A stretch of DNA of 64,000 bases, from contig NW_020312902.1 in assembly GCF_003265705.1 (NCBI RefSeq), positions 15,231,662 through 15,295,661 of the forward strand, read 5' to 3'. Source of the stretch: Callorhinus ursinus (Eukaryota > Chordata > Mammalia > Carnivora > Otariidae). This document shows positions 53,331 to 64,000 of this stretch, piece by piece. Position numbers and translations under genes: made by a program. Position 1 is the first letter of the stretch. Each line of letters opens with the position of its first letter. Below the pieces are notes generated by a model that saw only the letters and a program-made list of their open reading frames with translations, was not told where the DNA came from and did not search any database.

Positions 53331-55117
53331 AAGCAGATACCAAAACAAAATTAGGATTAGACCAAGTTTTCATTTCTCAAACCCGAGACAATGGATGATT
53401 GTCTACGAAGACAAACTAATGTGGATGCTGAGCCAGAGAGAGATGCTCAATGAACTTTCCGGTAGAAATAGCAAGTCAAGTAACCTTTTGGAACAACAAC
53501 AACAATTAACCTAGACTAAACTGTAGTTGTATCTAAAAGAAGCCAAATCATTTCTTTCAATCCATCCTCCTATTAAGGACAGCCAGCTGGTCCTCCCACC
53601 TAAGTTAGGATTCCAGGCTGAAAACAATAAATGGGCTTTCATTCCCATACCACCACCCACTTGGGTTCTCTTTTGCTGGCCTTCAGTTTTGCTGCCAGTT
53701 GCTTTAGCCAGAAACCCAAAGTAAGGCAATTAATATAAGATTCCAGCCATTCTGTGACTTAATGGCCCTTCCAAATGATTTGTGAGAAACTCTCGTGAAT
53801 CAACAGAATAGAAACTGAAGAGTTTTTTCCATTATTCCTCTCTCCCAGAGTATTTAAAGACTTGGGATTTTCCCATCTTTTGGGGAAATATTTTTCTTAT
53901 AAATAGTGAGGCATGCCGGGCATCTCCACTTCATCTTTTTTGGTGGTAACACTCACTGTACACTCACTGGAATGTTTTCCTAGTAAATGATCAGCAATGG
54001 AAAACATGGCTAAGACAAAAGATGGCTTTCAGGCAGAGATGATGAGAACCTTCTCATCTTTCCCAAGAGATAGGTAGTTCTTCTATAGAACTCTGGCATT
54101 TATTCTAGAACTAATGAGTCTATTTCTGACTCATAGCCTTTGGATGATGAAGACTGACTATATCAGTAAGGTAACAGTCCCACCCACAGATTCATAGCAG
54201 TCCATCAAACCCAACAGGAGACTGCAAAAAGAGAAATATACTTCTGTAACTAAGGCCAAATATCAGTGTTTTAATTTTATGATTTTCTCTTCTGTTCCGT
54301 CCTTGTGTCTTATTTTTTTGGACCAATCATCATTTAGAACTCTGTTTTGTAGTCCAACCCTCTTGATTGCCACTCAACTAAATTTCCTGGATGATTTAAC
54401 AACACAAGTAGACAAGACTGGTGAGGACACCAAGTCATACATAAAAACATGATCCTCTTGCGATGTTCATAGTGAACAAAAATTATCTAAGTCTAGATAG
54501 AGTGCCAAAAAACACTGCAGATCAAGCCACACCAGACATTTGCTTTAGGAGCAGGCATTTAAAGGGAAGGGCTGAGCAGGCACGTGTTTTTGTTTTTGTT
54601 TTGTTTTATTTTTTAAGCCTGCTTAAAGGGCTTTGAAACTAAGGGCTGATTTTGTTAAAGAGAGACCTATCCTCTTTCTCACTCAAGTCTCATTTTCATG
54701 AAGTCCTTCCTGAGGATCTCAAGTTGGGATGAAGAGGTGGGATTGTTATTACACTGTACAGTTAATATAAGTTAATAATTACATATTATCTAGTTAATAA
54801 CCAGGTGATAGGAGGAGGGAAAAGGCTACAAGATTATCAAAAGTCACTGAGTCCCCAAGTTGAGGGAAAACTAGATCATGTAGTTCAATTTCTTATCCAA
54901 TATATTAATCCTGCATGGAAATTTTGTGCAAATAATCAACTTGAAAAAAAATGAAGCAGGCAAAAATATTGTGAAGTTTTCCTTATTGTCCTGACATAAA
55001 AGAAGTCTTAGCATTTTCCTCTTCTGTTTCCTGCCCCTGGAAACCTCAAGCACATCATTGTTATTATAGAGGAGAAAAAAGGTGTGATCAGATGACTTTA
55101 AAAATCCAACATTTTCT

Positions 55118-55317
55118 GGGGTGCCTAGGTGGCTCAGTCGGTTAAGCGTCTGATTCTTGGTTTCAGCTCAGGTCGTGATCTCAGGGTTGTGAGACTGAGC
55201 TCATTGCCCAGCTCCCCACTCAGCATGGAGTCTGTGTAAGATTCTCTCTCCCTCTGCCCTTCCCCCACCCCCATGCTCAGGAGCGTGCGCTCTCTAAATA
55301 ATCTTAAAAAAAAAAAA
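55118..55317 (+). mobile_element. Can-SINE, older subfamily (TTGGTTTCAGCTCAGG type)
   Basis: Head GGGGTGCCTAGGTGGCTCAG. The GATTCTTGGTTTCAGCTCAG variant differs from the CTTCGGCTCAGG copies. A12 tail; AACATTTTCT is repeated on both sides. Confidence 0.93.
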
Positions 55318-55464
55318 CAACCAACCAACCAAACATTTTCTATTATAAATTCCTTCACAATTTCTCCTTTTCACCATCCCCATTATCTCTCCCCCAGATC
55401 TCTGAAAATTGTGTTGGAGATAAAAGAGATTTTTCTATGAGGAAAGACTCACTACACCTAAATA

Positions 55465-55810
55465 GTCACTAACAGAAGTTTGGTTAAATAAATTCTAGTC
55501 CATCCACACAATGAAATTACTATGCAGCTATTAAAAAAATCAAAGTAGATCTACGTAATTATGAAAAGTTATCCAAAGATACATTAAGGGAAAAAAACCT
55601 GGAATATTAGCCACAGTATGATCCCATTTGCATAAACTGCATGTCTATAGAAAAATTCTGGTGAGAAATAGGTAACAGTAGCGTGCTGACTGAAATTCGT
55701 AGTAACATTACAAGTCTGTGTCCTACAAATAGTAATTCTGACTAGTAGTGTAGTACAGTAATTCTCTATTTTGTGTAATTCCCATCAAAAAAGGAACAAA
55801 AGATTTATAA
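55465..55810 (+). mobile_element. Old L1 3'-end fragment
   Basis: Forward text TCCATCCACACAATGAAATT, ACTATGCAGCTATTAAAAAA, AGTATGATCCCATTTGCATA is typical of L1 tails. Confidence 0.7.
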
Positions 55811-57254
55811 CCGCATATGGTACATGACTGTACATAATCCTAACAAGAGAGAATGTTGGACAAGGAATGAAGGAGAACAGAATCTTCTGTCAACATTAGA
55901 TAGCTCTTAAGCATCACTTCACAATCCTGTGGGCCCCACAGCTTACTCCTTCTGCTGCCTGAGCAGCCAGCTCCACACAGACCCGGACCGGCTTTCAGCC
56001 ACCATGTTGTCATCAACTCATGGAACAGCCCAACGTGCGGCTCAGTTCTGCTGTGGACTTCTCCCGCAGCCTACCTGCAGATGTGCGCATGCAATCCACA
56101 ATGGGGAGGAACCAATGCCCATGGGAGGATAATTCCTCCTTTGGCACTCAAGCACAGTTCTAGGAGCATTTCATAAGGCTTCTCAAAATGTCCCAGGTAG
56201 GAGGGAGCACCTGTTGCCTGTAGCCACAGCCAATGCACTGTCACGACCTTGCACTTCTTTCCCTCCTTCCCATTTCACCTCCTCTGTCCTGAACTCCTGC
56301 CCCCTGGGATCCCATGCCAAATAAACTTCTCTGTACACAAGCCTTTGTATCGGGCCAGAGTTTAGGCTAAGACATCAGATGTAGTGGGAAGTCTTTCCTA
56401 CCAACCAGCCTCCGCCTGCATACATTTTACTCTTTTCTACTTCCATGATTCCAGTGCCAGGTGTGTTAGGACGGACACATTTGTATCTTGACACAGTGAA
56501 CGCTGGTCCCACACGTGTGTGTCACAATGGGCAGGAGTATTTCTCCATGTCGTTCCCATGCTGGGCTGGCTAGCAGTAACTTACACACTGGAGTGACTGC
56601 AAACCCAAGCTAACTGGCTCCCTAGCTCAACCTTCCCACAGCTGGACTCCAAAAAAAAAAATCCAACATCACCAGATGGGAGAGTGGGAGAGGGTAACCC
56701 AAAGAGGCAAGAGAATAATTCTGACCAATTGTAGTTAACCTATCTGGACTGTGCAAGTTTTACAAAAATACATGACTGTGTACACACATTTGCTAGAGCC
56801 CTTCCTAGGACCCATGTATGTAAGAAGCACTTAACCCTAAGCTTAATTAGCTTTATGGTCAAGCCACTTTCCACCATGTCCTCATCAGGTAAAAATAACA
56901 GAAGTAGACCTAACCCACATAAATGAAAACTCTCAAATCTATGTACTACCACCACCCCTAGTCTAATCTCTCCTCAACTGCAGATAGAGGTATCCAAATT
57001 GCCCCATTGCTTACTTGATACTCTTCACTTGTCCTCCGGACATCTCAAGTTCAACACATCCGAAAATCTACCACCTTCTTCACCAACCTCTCCCTCCACG
57101 TCCATTCCTCTCGTTGACTGCTGGCCCCACCATTTCGATCAAATGTAAAACTGGGGGAGTTGTCTCAGATTTCTCTTTTTCCTCTAGTTCCACCCTGCTA
57201 TGATAGACTGCTTGCCAAACACTGTGATGACTTCTAAATTTAAGACTGCTTTGA

Positions 57255-57450
57255 GGGGCGCCTGGTCGGCTCAGTTGGTTAAGCATCTGCCTTCGGCTCA
57301 GGTTGTGATCCCGGGGTCCTGGGATCGAGTTCGGCATCGGGCTCCCTGCTCGGCGGGGAGCCTGCTTCTCCCTCTCCCTCTGCCTGCAGCTCCCCCTGCC
57401 TGTGCTCTTTCTGACAAATAAAATAAAATCTTAAAAAAAAAAAAAAAAAA
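57255..57450 (+). mobile_element. Can-SINE in L2
   Basis: Full-length head and CT-rich body, A18 tail, AAGACTGCTT duplication. L2 sequence continues on both sides. Confidence 0.96.
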
Positions 57451-57936
57451 AGACTGCTTCTAAATATCTATTGAATCCCTCCAATAATCTCCAACCCCAT
57501 TACCAGCTCACCTGAGTCACAGGTCCTCACTACGGGTCTTCAGAACTGCAACAACCTTCAAAGGCTGCCCATTACACTGTAGACAGTTTAAATGCTTCAG
57601 AATGGCTTACAGCGCCCTTGATGACATGACTCCCAGCTCCTTCTCTAGCCTCATCTCCTACACCTTTTCTCATTCCACTTCAGAGCACAGTGTTTGCCTT
57701 TCTCCAAACCAGATGTGTGGTTTCACGGTTTCCTCTGCCAAGAACACCTCCTTCTCCCCGTGGCTCCTTTCCTATTACTCTTCCTCCAAGACAGAATTCA
57801 AGTAGCCTCGCATACTGGAAGTCTTCCTAACCTTGCCTATGCCAGCTGGGTTCAGTTGTCCTGTTTCCACAGAGCCTTCACTAGCTCCACCAGCTCATTT
57901 ATTATGCTGTATTCTAATTCTCTCTCCCCTACTGAG

Positions 57937-58119
57937 TTTTTTTTTTCTTAAGATTTTATTTTTTTATTTGACAGAGAGAGCGAGAGAGCACAAGCAGGTA
58001 GAACAGTAGAGGGAGAGGGAGAAGCAGGCTCCCTGCCAAGCAGGGAGCCTGATGCAAGACCCTGGGATCATGACCTGAGCCGAAGGCAGACACAACCATC
58101 TGAGCCACCCAGGTGCCCC
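57937..58119 (-). mobile_element. Can-SINE in L2
   Basis: Inverted copy, T-rich tail at 57937, head CCACCCAGGTGCCCC, flanked by L2 sequence. Confidence 0.94.
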
Positions 58120-58203
58120 TACCGTGAGATTCTTGAAAGCAAGAGTTCTCTTTCATACCAAAAGCATCAGAAGCTAGCTAGCACCGTGTCTGGTATATAA
58201 TAC

Positions 58204-58399
58204 TTTTTTTTTTTTAAGATTTTGTCCATTTATTGGACAGAGACACAGTGAGAGAGGGAACACAAGCAGGTGGAGTGGGAGAGGGAGAAGCAGGCTTCCC
58301 ACCCAGCAGGGAGCCCGATGCAGGGCTCGATCCCAGGACCCTGGGATCATGACCTGAGCCAAAGGCAGATACTTAATGACTGAGCCACCCAGGCACCCC
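58204..58399 (-). mobile_element. Can-SINE in the L2 3' end
   Basis: Inverted copy with T13 tail and head CCACCCAGGCACCCC. AATACTT is duplicated and separates the last bases of the L2. Confidence 0.95.
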
Positions 58400-59189
58400 A
58401 ATACTTCCAATAAAAGCACACACAAAAAAAGTTCAAATTAATCATAAGAAAATAGGAGAGGAGATGAAGAGAATTAGGAAAAATGGTATTGTCTTTGCAA
58501 GCTCTTGTCATAAGATTATTTTTCTTCCTAGGACACAATGGAGTAAATGAGGCCATTGACTGCTGGTTGATTATAATTTTAGCAACCATTTCCCAGAAGA
58601 GTGACCACTTGTTAAATGATCTAAGGCCTTGTACATAAAAGATTCATTTCCTATTTAATTTGACTGATTTTATTATTTTAACTCCTATTGGCACGAAGTT
58701 CTAGAAAAGTTACAATAGAATTTGTCCCCAGATAAAGCCAGCTTAAAAAACAAGTAGAAATCAAACCCTGTTGAGTTTGAGACTATCTTCCCATTGAGTG
58801 AGAATCTCTTCAAAGAATTTTCATGGTCTTCTTAAACATACACTATGAATGCAGCCTGGAAACCAAGACTCATATTCAAATATGATGGTAAAAAAAATAT
58901 GCATTTAGCTTACTGAATGTTCAAAAGAACTTGACATTCATTTGCTTCTATCTTCAAAAATAGACCATCCTTCTGAGGCATCTGCCCCCTCAGTAAAAAT
59001 GACAACAAACATGTCTTAAGCTTTCTGGGAGAAGATACTACAATTGCCTCATCACCATGATTCCTGACAGAACATTCAGAATCTCTAGATCATCCTTGGT
59101 TACTGATCCTCCCTATAAGTCACAGATTTTAGAGTCCAAATACGGATGATGGGACCCCAGCAAATCCCATTAGTGCTTAAGGGTCTTAA

Positions 59190-59355
59190 ACTAAAATCGG
59201 ACAGATCTGGGTTTGGATCCTTTGGTTCTGGTGTGACTAACCATCTGTAAGATAGAGATCAGTCCCAAGTTCACTATGAAAGTTGAATGATAAAAATGTA
59301 AAATTTAACACAGTGCCTGGCATCCAGTAAGTAATCAATGAATGACAGGGAGTGT
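59190..59355 (+). mobile_element. MIR fragment
   Basis: GGACAGATCTGGGTTTGGAT at the 5' side and CAGTGCCTGGCATCCAGTAA then TCAATGAATG at the 3' side. Confidence 0.65.
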
Positions 59356-60164
59356 GTTACTGATAAACTGTCTCCTGGTTCTGGAAGTTAGAAAATCATC
59401 TCAGATGTACCTGCTATTTAATATCTATAGAAACAGACTCTCAGGATCATTGGGATTATTCAGCTACAAGTAGCTTTTAAAATATAGGTTATAGGCTTCT
59501 ACCAAAGAGCATAACTTCTATCACCTGAGTATTTAAGCCTCTGCAGGTTTGTCTTAAAGTTCTTCAACGTAGCAACTCTACAGATTGTTCACCCTGTTTC
59601 TCAAAACCAAAATTTTGCAGCTAGGGGGGATCAAACGGGTTATGGAGGTCGTCCTCCCTCCCCTCTCACCTCTAGAAGTAGTCGCTCCCGCTTACTGGAT
59701 GAGGCAGTGGGGAGGGCGGCCCATGAAGGAAGCTTGTACAGCCACTGCCTTTGTCATATTTCCTCTGTGAAGAAACAGAAGACTTCAGTTCCTGGGATTG
59801 GTTAAGCTCTAGAGAACTAAGGAACTACTTTGTATTTTCCTCAGAATCTCCTCTCGCTTTGTGCATAGCAAGCACCATGGCAGCCAAACCATCATACATG
59901 TTTTGCATCTTTGTCAGGAAACTGGAATGATAACACAGGTGGCTTGCGATACACAATCAAGTCAAGGAAGCCGGCACAGAGCAGAGAAAGACTCAAAGAC
60001 TGAGGGAATGAGAAGAAGAAAAATGGAGGAAAGACTAAATTATATGCAATGACCACACCAACCCTGACGTTTGCAAAGATATTGCCAAGATTACTACATT
60101 CCCGATGGGAAGTCGCTTGAGGTCCCCTCTGGTGCTGGTCGTGGATTTGTTCATCAGGTGTTCT

Positions 60165-60320
60165 TACTGAGCACTCACTCTAGGCTAGGCACTGCACTGG
60201 GCACCAGGGATTAAAACAAAAACACAAGAAAGGATGACTAGCCTTTACTGTCAAGGAACTGGAAGTCTAGCGGGGAAGACAAGGCAAGTAAAATTACAAC
60301 ATGGTAGATGCTCTCTTAAG
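60165..60320 (+). mobile_element. Ancient repeat fragment, family not assigned
   Basis: GAGCACTCACTCTAGGCTAG, GCACTGCACTGGGCACCAGG and AAGGAACTGGAAGTCTAGCG follow a common mammalian repeat. A related piece lies at 63460-63560. Confidence 0.4.
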
Positions 60321-61521
60321 CTGACCTCTGCGTAACAACTTGCTGATTAACAGACTCACTCCATTCTCCCTGTGAAGCACACCGACGGAAGGCCCCGGCA
60401 CACTGAATGCTTTTGGCTAGTAGGCTACTATCTAGTACTCTACATCCTCTACTCCCATAGATTAACAAGAATGTTTACTAAGAACTGGTTATTTTTTGCT
60501 TCCAAACCTATTTATGACATCTGTACTTACTTGATGCTGCAACTATGTAATTTAAAAATTACAGAAACTGAGGACAATAAAACGAGTTGTTGTTTCTGTG
60601 GCAACTATGATGAATCCTCTGGAAAGAATCAGCGAAAGCAGGTTGCTTAAAAAAAATACTGGAGCTAACATAAAATTAAAAAATAAAGGAAAAAAACCCT
60701 CAAAAACTAAGAGTGAATTATGAGTGGCCAAGAGAATTAGGGCACGTGAGGAAAAATCTGGAAAGATTCTGCACTAGTACAGCTTCAAAAATGCTTGTAT
60801 TGCTTGTTCACTTAAAAAGACAATTCAAGTGTAGAGAAGACTGAGAACTAAGAGAAGACAAATTGTAGACGGGGTTCATACACCATTACAGGAAACACCA
60901 ATCGGTGAACCCACACATGAAAGAAAATGCCTTGGATCTGTATCAGAAGAAGAGTAGTCCTATTTCCAATGCCTCCTGCAATGAACGGATTCAGGCAAAG
61001 AACATTAAAGGCTGCTTAAACCATTAAGGGAAAGGTTGATGGAGAACAGAACATTCATGTGGCGCCAAAGCACTGCTCCAAGGATTACTGCTAATCCCAA
61101 AGAGGAAAACCGATGTTTACAATGGAGGCAACTGGCAGTCACCACCTTAATCAAGTGATCAAATTTAACATCATTAAGAGTGGAAAACCAGACTTCATGG
61201 GCTACCTGATGTGATGCGCTCTGAAGTACCTTTCATCCTCTATAAAGTATGCCTGCCAAAAGTATTTAATCAAAAACCTGAATCTAATTTCCAGCATATG
61301 GGGAATACAGGACAGAGAAATTAAATGTTATCGCGAGGAAATGATCATAGAAACCCCAAATCAAGGACACTACCAAAGAACTAGCCTGGTTTCTTTAAAA
61401 AGTTAATGTCATTAATTTTGTTTGGTGTTTTGTAACAACCAACTTGGTTACATTTTTTGGAGTTACCAGGGGGTGAAACAACAGGATGTCTTGAATTTGT
61501 TTTTTAAAATATTCTAGTGAA

Positions 61522-61716
61522 GGGGCGCTTGGGTGGCTCAGTCAGTTATGCAGCTGCCTTCGGCTCAAGTCATGGTTCCAGGGTCCTGGGATCGAGCCCC
61601 GCATCGGGCTCCCTGCTTGGCAGGGAGCCTGCTTCTCCCTCTCCCTCTGTCTGCTGCTCTGCCCACTTGTGTTCTTTCTCTGTCAAATAAAATCTTTTAT
61701 AAAAATTAAAAAAAAA
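61522..61716 (+). mobile_element. Can-SINE
   Basis: Head GGGGCGCTTGGGTGGCTCAG, CT-rich body, A-rich tail. ATATTCTAGTGAA duplicated at both ends. Confidence 0.96.
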
Positions 61717-61991
61717 TATTCTAGTGAAGAAAACACAATAAATGAAGCAAATGTGGCAAAATTTTGACAGTCACTGAATTGGTGTTGGGTATGTTATGGT
61801 TCATTGTTTATTTTTTCTCCTTTTGTACATGTTTGAAACTTAGAAAAAATTGAAAACAGTCAATGTCAGGAAAAAACTGGTTGGGAGAAGAGGGTTATTC
61901 TAGCTTAAAAGAGAAAAGAGAACAACCAAATCCAATACACAAATCTTGATTGAATCCTTCTCAGGAAAAAAAAAAAAAAAAACTATAAATA

Positions 61992-62114
61992 GGGGTACCC
62001 AACTGCTCAGTCGGTGGAGCAGGGGACTCTTGACCTTGGGGTCATGAGTTCAAGCCCCACGTTGGGTAGAGAGGTTACTTAAAAATAAAAGCTAAAAAAA
62101 AACAAAACAAAACC
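61992..62114 (+). mobile_element. tRNA-like short SINE without CT-rich segment
   Basis: Box A-like CTGCTCAGTCGGTGGAGC and box B-like GAGTTCAAGCC are followed by AAAAATAAAA and an A-rich tail. ACTATAAATA duplications flank it, so it is a retroposed SINE and not a tRNA gene. Confidence 0.8.
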
Positions 62115-62179
62115 ACTATAAATAACATTTTTAGAATTGACAATTAGAAAAATATGAGTATGGACTGGGTAGAAAAATG

Positions 62180-62390
62180 ATTTTGGAGAACTTTAAATTT
62201 CTTAATGATGATGGAATTAGGATTATGTAGGAGAAGTATGTTCAACATTTCAGGGTGAAATAGTTCAGGAAAAAACATTAAGAACTATCAAATCTAGGAG
62301 ATGGGTATATGAATATTCATTATACTATTTTTCCAACTTTTTTGCATTTTTGAACATTTTCATGATCAAAAGTTTTAAACAGTTTGTCAA
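62180..62390 (+). mobile_element. Old L1-like 3'-end fragment
   Basis: GAGATGGGTATATGAATATT, CATTATACTATTTTTCCAAC and TTTCATGATCAAAAGTTT resemble L1 tails. Confidence 0.5.
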
Positions 62391-62864
62391 ATGACTGTCA
62401 ACTTCTTAAAAAATCATCTTTAAGGTAGGTCTATGGGGTTTTTAAAAATTCCATCCTTCAGTTACCTTTAGCTGGTTCATTAAACAACAAAGTTAAGAGG
62501 GGAGAGGATCCAATGGTGTGTTGATAAATGTTTAACAACCAGCTCTCTGGAAAAAACAGCCCTGACTTGTAGCATTGGCCAATTCCCACGGTGTAAATAT
62601 TCCTACTACGACTGATTCCAAGTTACTAACAGGATGTCACTGAACACAGAGCTGGGAATAGGGAGTACCATCAGTCTTTCAAGCAGACAGGAGCCAGTTC
62701 CAACATACCACTGGATCCAGATCCTAACAGAGGGACATTTCAGCTGTCACAGGGGAGGAGGAGGAGATGGTCTGCAGAAAACAAAGAAGCAAAGTTAAAA
62801 TCGGCTGACAAGGGTGGAGCAGAAAGATGTTTGAGCGCAGAAGACAAATCATGATAGACAAAAA

Positions 62865-62965
62865 CAATTCCTCAAAGGATTGTTATGAAGATTAAATTAC
62901 ATATAAAATATTCAGCACAAAGCTTGGCATACAATAACGACTAACTCACTAAACACCTCCTGTTT
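62865..62965 (+). mobile_element. MIR fragment
   Basis: GGATTGTTATGAAGATTAAA followed by CACAAAGCTTGGCATACAAT, as in the MIR 3' part. Confidence 0.55.
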
Positions 62966-63019
62966 TAATTTCCTAACCTGATCCATCATCTGAAAGGTCA
63001 TCTCATCTTTTATGAGGTC

Positions 63020-63175
63020 ATACCATGGTCACCTCCAGGAAGGGGGAACTGAACGGCTCGACAGGCAACTTGCTGACAGGGGTGGGAGGGGGCTACTTTA
63101 CAGCTTTGAGCCTTCTAAGTTTTGAAGAATGTGAATGTATCAAATGTTCCAAAGATAAATGAAAAGGTCTCAACT
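63020..63175 (+). mobile_element. Old L1-like 3'-end fragment
   Basis: GGGGTGGGAGGGGGCTACTT and GAATGTGAATGTATCAAATG resemble L1 3' tails. Confidence 0.5.
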
Positions 63176-63459
63176 TTAGGACACGAGTCTCTTTAAAGTG
63201 CTCTGCTCCTCTCTTACCTTCGGCTACTACCTTGACACGTATGCCGTCAGGCATTCTTCCCTATCACTCCTAACAGAAGAATTTCCAGTAGACTTCCACA
63301 AACCTACTAAGAAGATTCCAACTCAGCAAGCCCGGCTGCCAGGGCAGAGGAGCAGTCTCACAAGTCCGTATATAAGTCACAAGCTTGGCAGCCTCAGAAC
63401 CCACAACAAAACTCACACGAAGGCTTCCATCACTCAGATGCCACATTTCACCTGAAATA

Positions 63460-63560
63460 CACTTACTCAACAAATCTTTACCGCGCACCCTCTATACATA
63501 GAAATACATTTGGGTCAAGGAACACAGAGATGAACAGAGTTCTAACTGGGCCTCGGAAAG
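63460..63560. mobile_element. Ancient repeat fragment, family not assigned
   Basis: CAACAAATCTTTACCGCGCA and ACACAGAGATGAACAGAGTT follow the same recurrent mammalian pattern as 60165-60320. Confidence 0.35.
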
Positions 63561-64000
63561 TCTCCTTTACGAAAAATTGACCTTAGTCAACTATCTTTAG
63601 GCTGAAATTAGTACTAAAATATGTATCTAATATATACATATATAAAAATACACACACACATACATAGATAGCGGAAGCAATTCTTAAAGGAACTAAATTT
63701 TCTAGTCAATTTGCTGGAGAACACATTCTGTTAAATGAATTCTGTTTTGAAACCATAAATTAGAGGTGTGTTTTTCTGCGGAAAAAAGTCCCTAGGAAAA
63801 GGGTGACATCCACAGGATTCTTACCGGGTAAGTCCAACTCCCCAAAGGACTCCATGTGTCCATCAGCAGGAGTCAAGGGGAAATTTTAACTCTTGGGAGT
63901 AGGACAATCCCTCTGCAGAGCTCCTCCACCATCAAGGTCAAGTGGGAACTCCAGAACTCTTAGAGCTTTGGCAAGACGCTCACGTTCTCTGCCCCCCACA

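Larger units (their letters stand above)
57000..58415 (+). mobile_element. L2 element, interrupted by three Can-SINEs
   Basis: L2 3' region in forward order: GGACATCTCAAGTTCAACAC, CTAAATATCTATTGAATCCC, CCTCATCTCCTACACCTTTT, TCTGCCAAGAACACCTCC and CACCGTGTCTGGTATATAAT. A final CCAATAAA follows the last SINE. Confidence 0.75.

Noticed and set aside
55920..56360. Possible retroelement end or processed pseudogene with CCAAATAAAC near 56,320
   Set aside because: It resembles old LTR or retroposon 3' ends, but I could not match a protein or a repeat family, and there is no A-tail or clear duplication.
61992..62080. Possible tRNA gene
   Set aside because: Box A and B-like sequences are present, but the A-rich tail, flanking target duplications and poor cloverleaf potential show a retroposed SINE.

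Overview
This is mammalian nuclear DNA, almost certainly from a caniform carnivore. It carries split genes with consensus splice sites and at least 15 tRNA-derived Can-SINE copies, in both orientations, many with target-site duplications. It also has ancient L1, L2, MIR and hAT relics. I saw no copy of the dog-type young SINEC_Cf, so an arctoid (bear, seal or mustelid lineage) fits better than a canid; this is inference.

Two genes converge, as at human 10q24.32-q24.33. The left end (1 to about 6,860, + strand) holds the last seven coding exons of NT5C2, the cytosolic purine 5'-nucleotidase cN-II, encoding residues 272-561 in human numbering, plus its 3' UTR and an AATAAA at 6836-6841. Most of the rest (64,000 down to about 9,770, - strand) is CNNM2, the cyclin-M family magnesium-homeostasis membrane protein. 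All seven exons after the large first exon are present, encoding residues 541-875: the end of the CBS-pair (Bateman) module, the linker, the cyclic-nucleotide-binding-homology domain and the C-terminal tail. Exon 1 and the promoter lie beyond the right edge, so 41,633-64,000 is intron 1.

Both reading frames are intact in every exon seen. No frameshift or in-frame stop was found, and known functional residues fall at their human positions (NT5C2 K292, D351, D356, R367, D407, R456, Y457; CNNM2 T568). Between the genes, the first canonical minus-strand AATAAA after the CNNM2 stop is at 9784-9789, predicting a 3' UTR of about 8.2 kb. A GC-rich, CpG-dense block (about 15.7-17.55 kb) lies inside that UTR.

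The most informative non-coding signals are: a GC-AG intron in CNNM2; a TGCATG (RBFOX-type) motif 8 nt downstream of the 66-bp alternative CNNM2 exon; a near-complete hAT DNA transposon relic (41,963-44,213) split by L1 sequence; an L2 copy (about 57.0-58.4 kb) hit three times by Can-SINEs; a potential Z-DNA tract; and CTCF-like motifs. I found no prokaryote-style operon, CRISPR array or clearly new gene system. The two genes have no shared pathway that the sequence shows.
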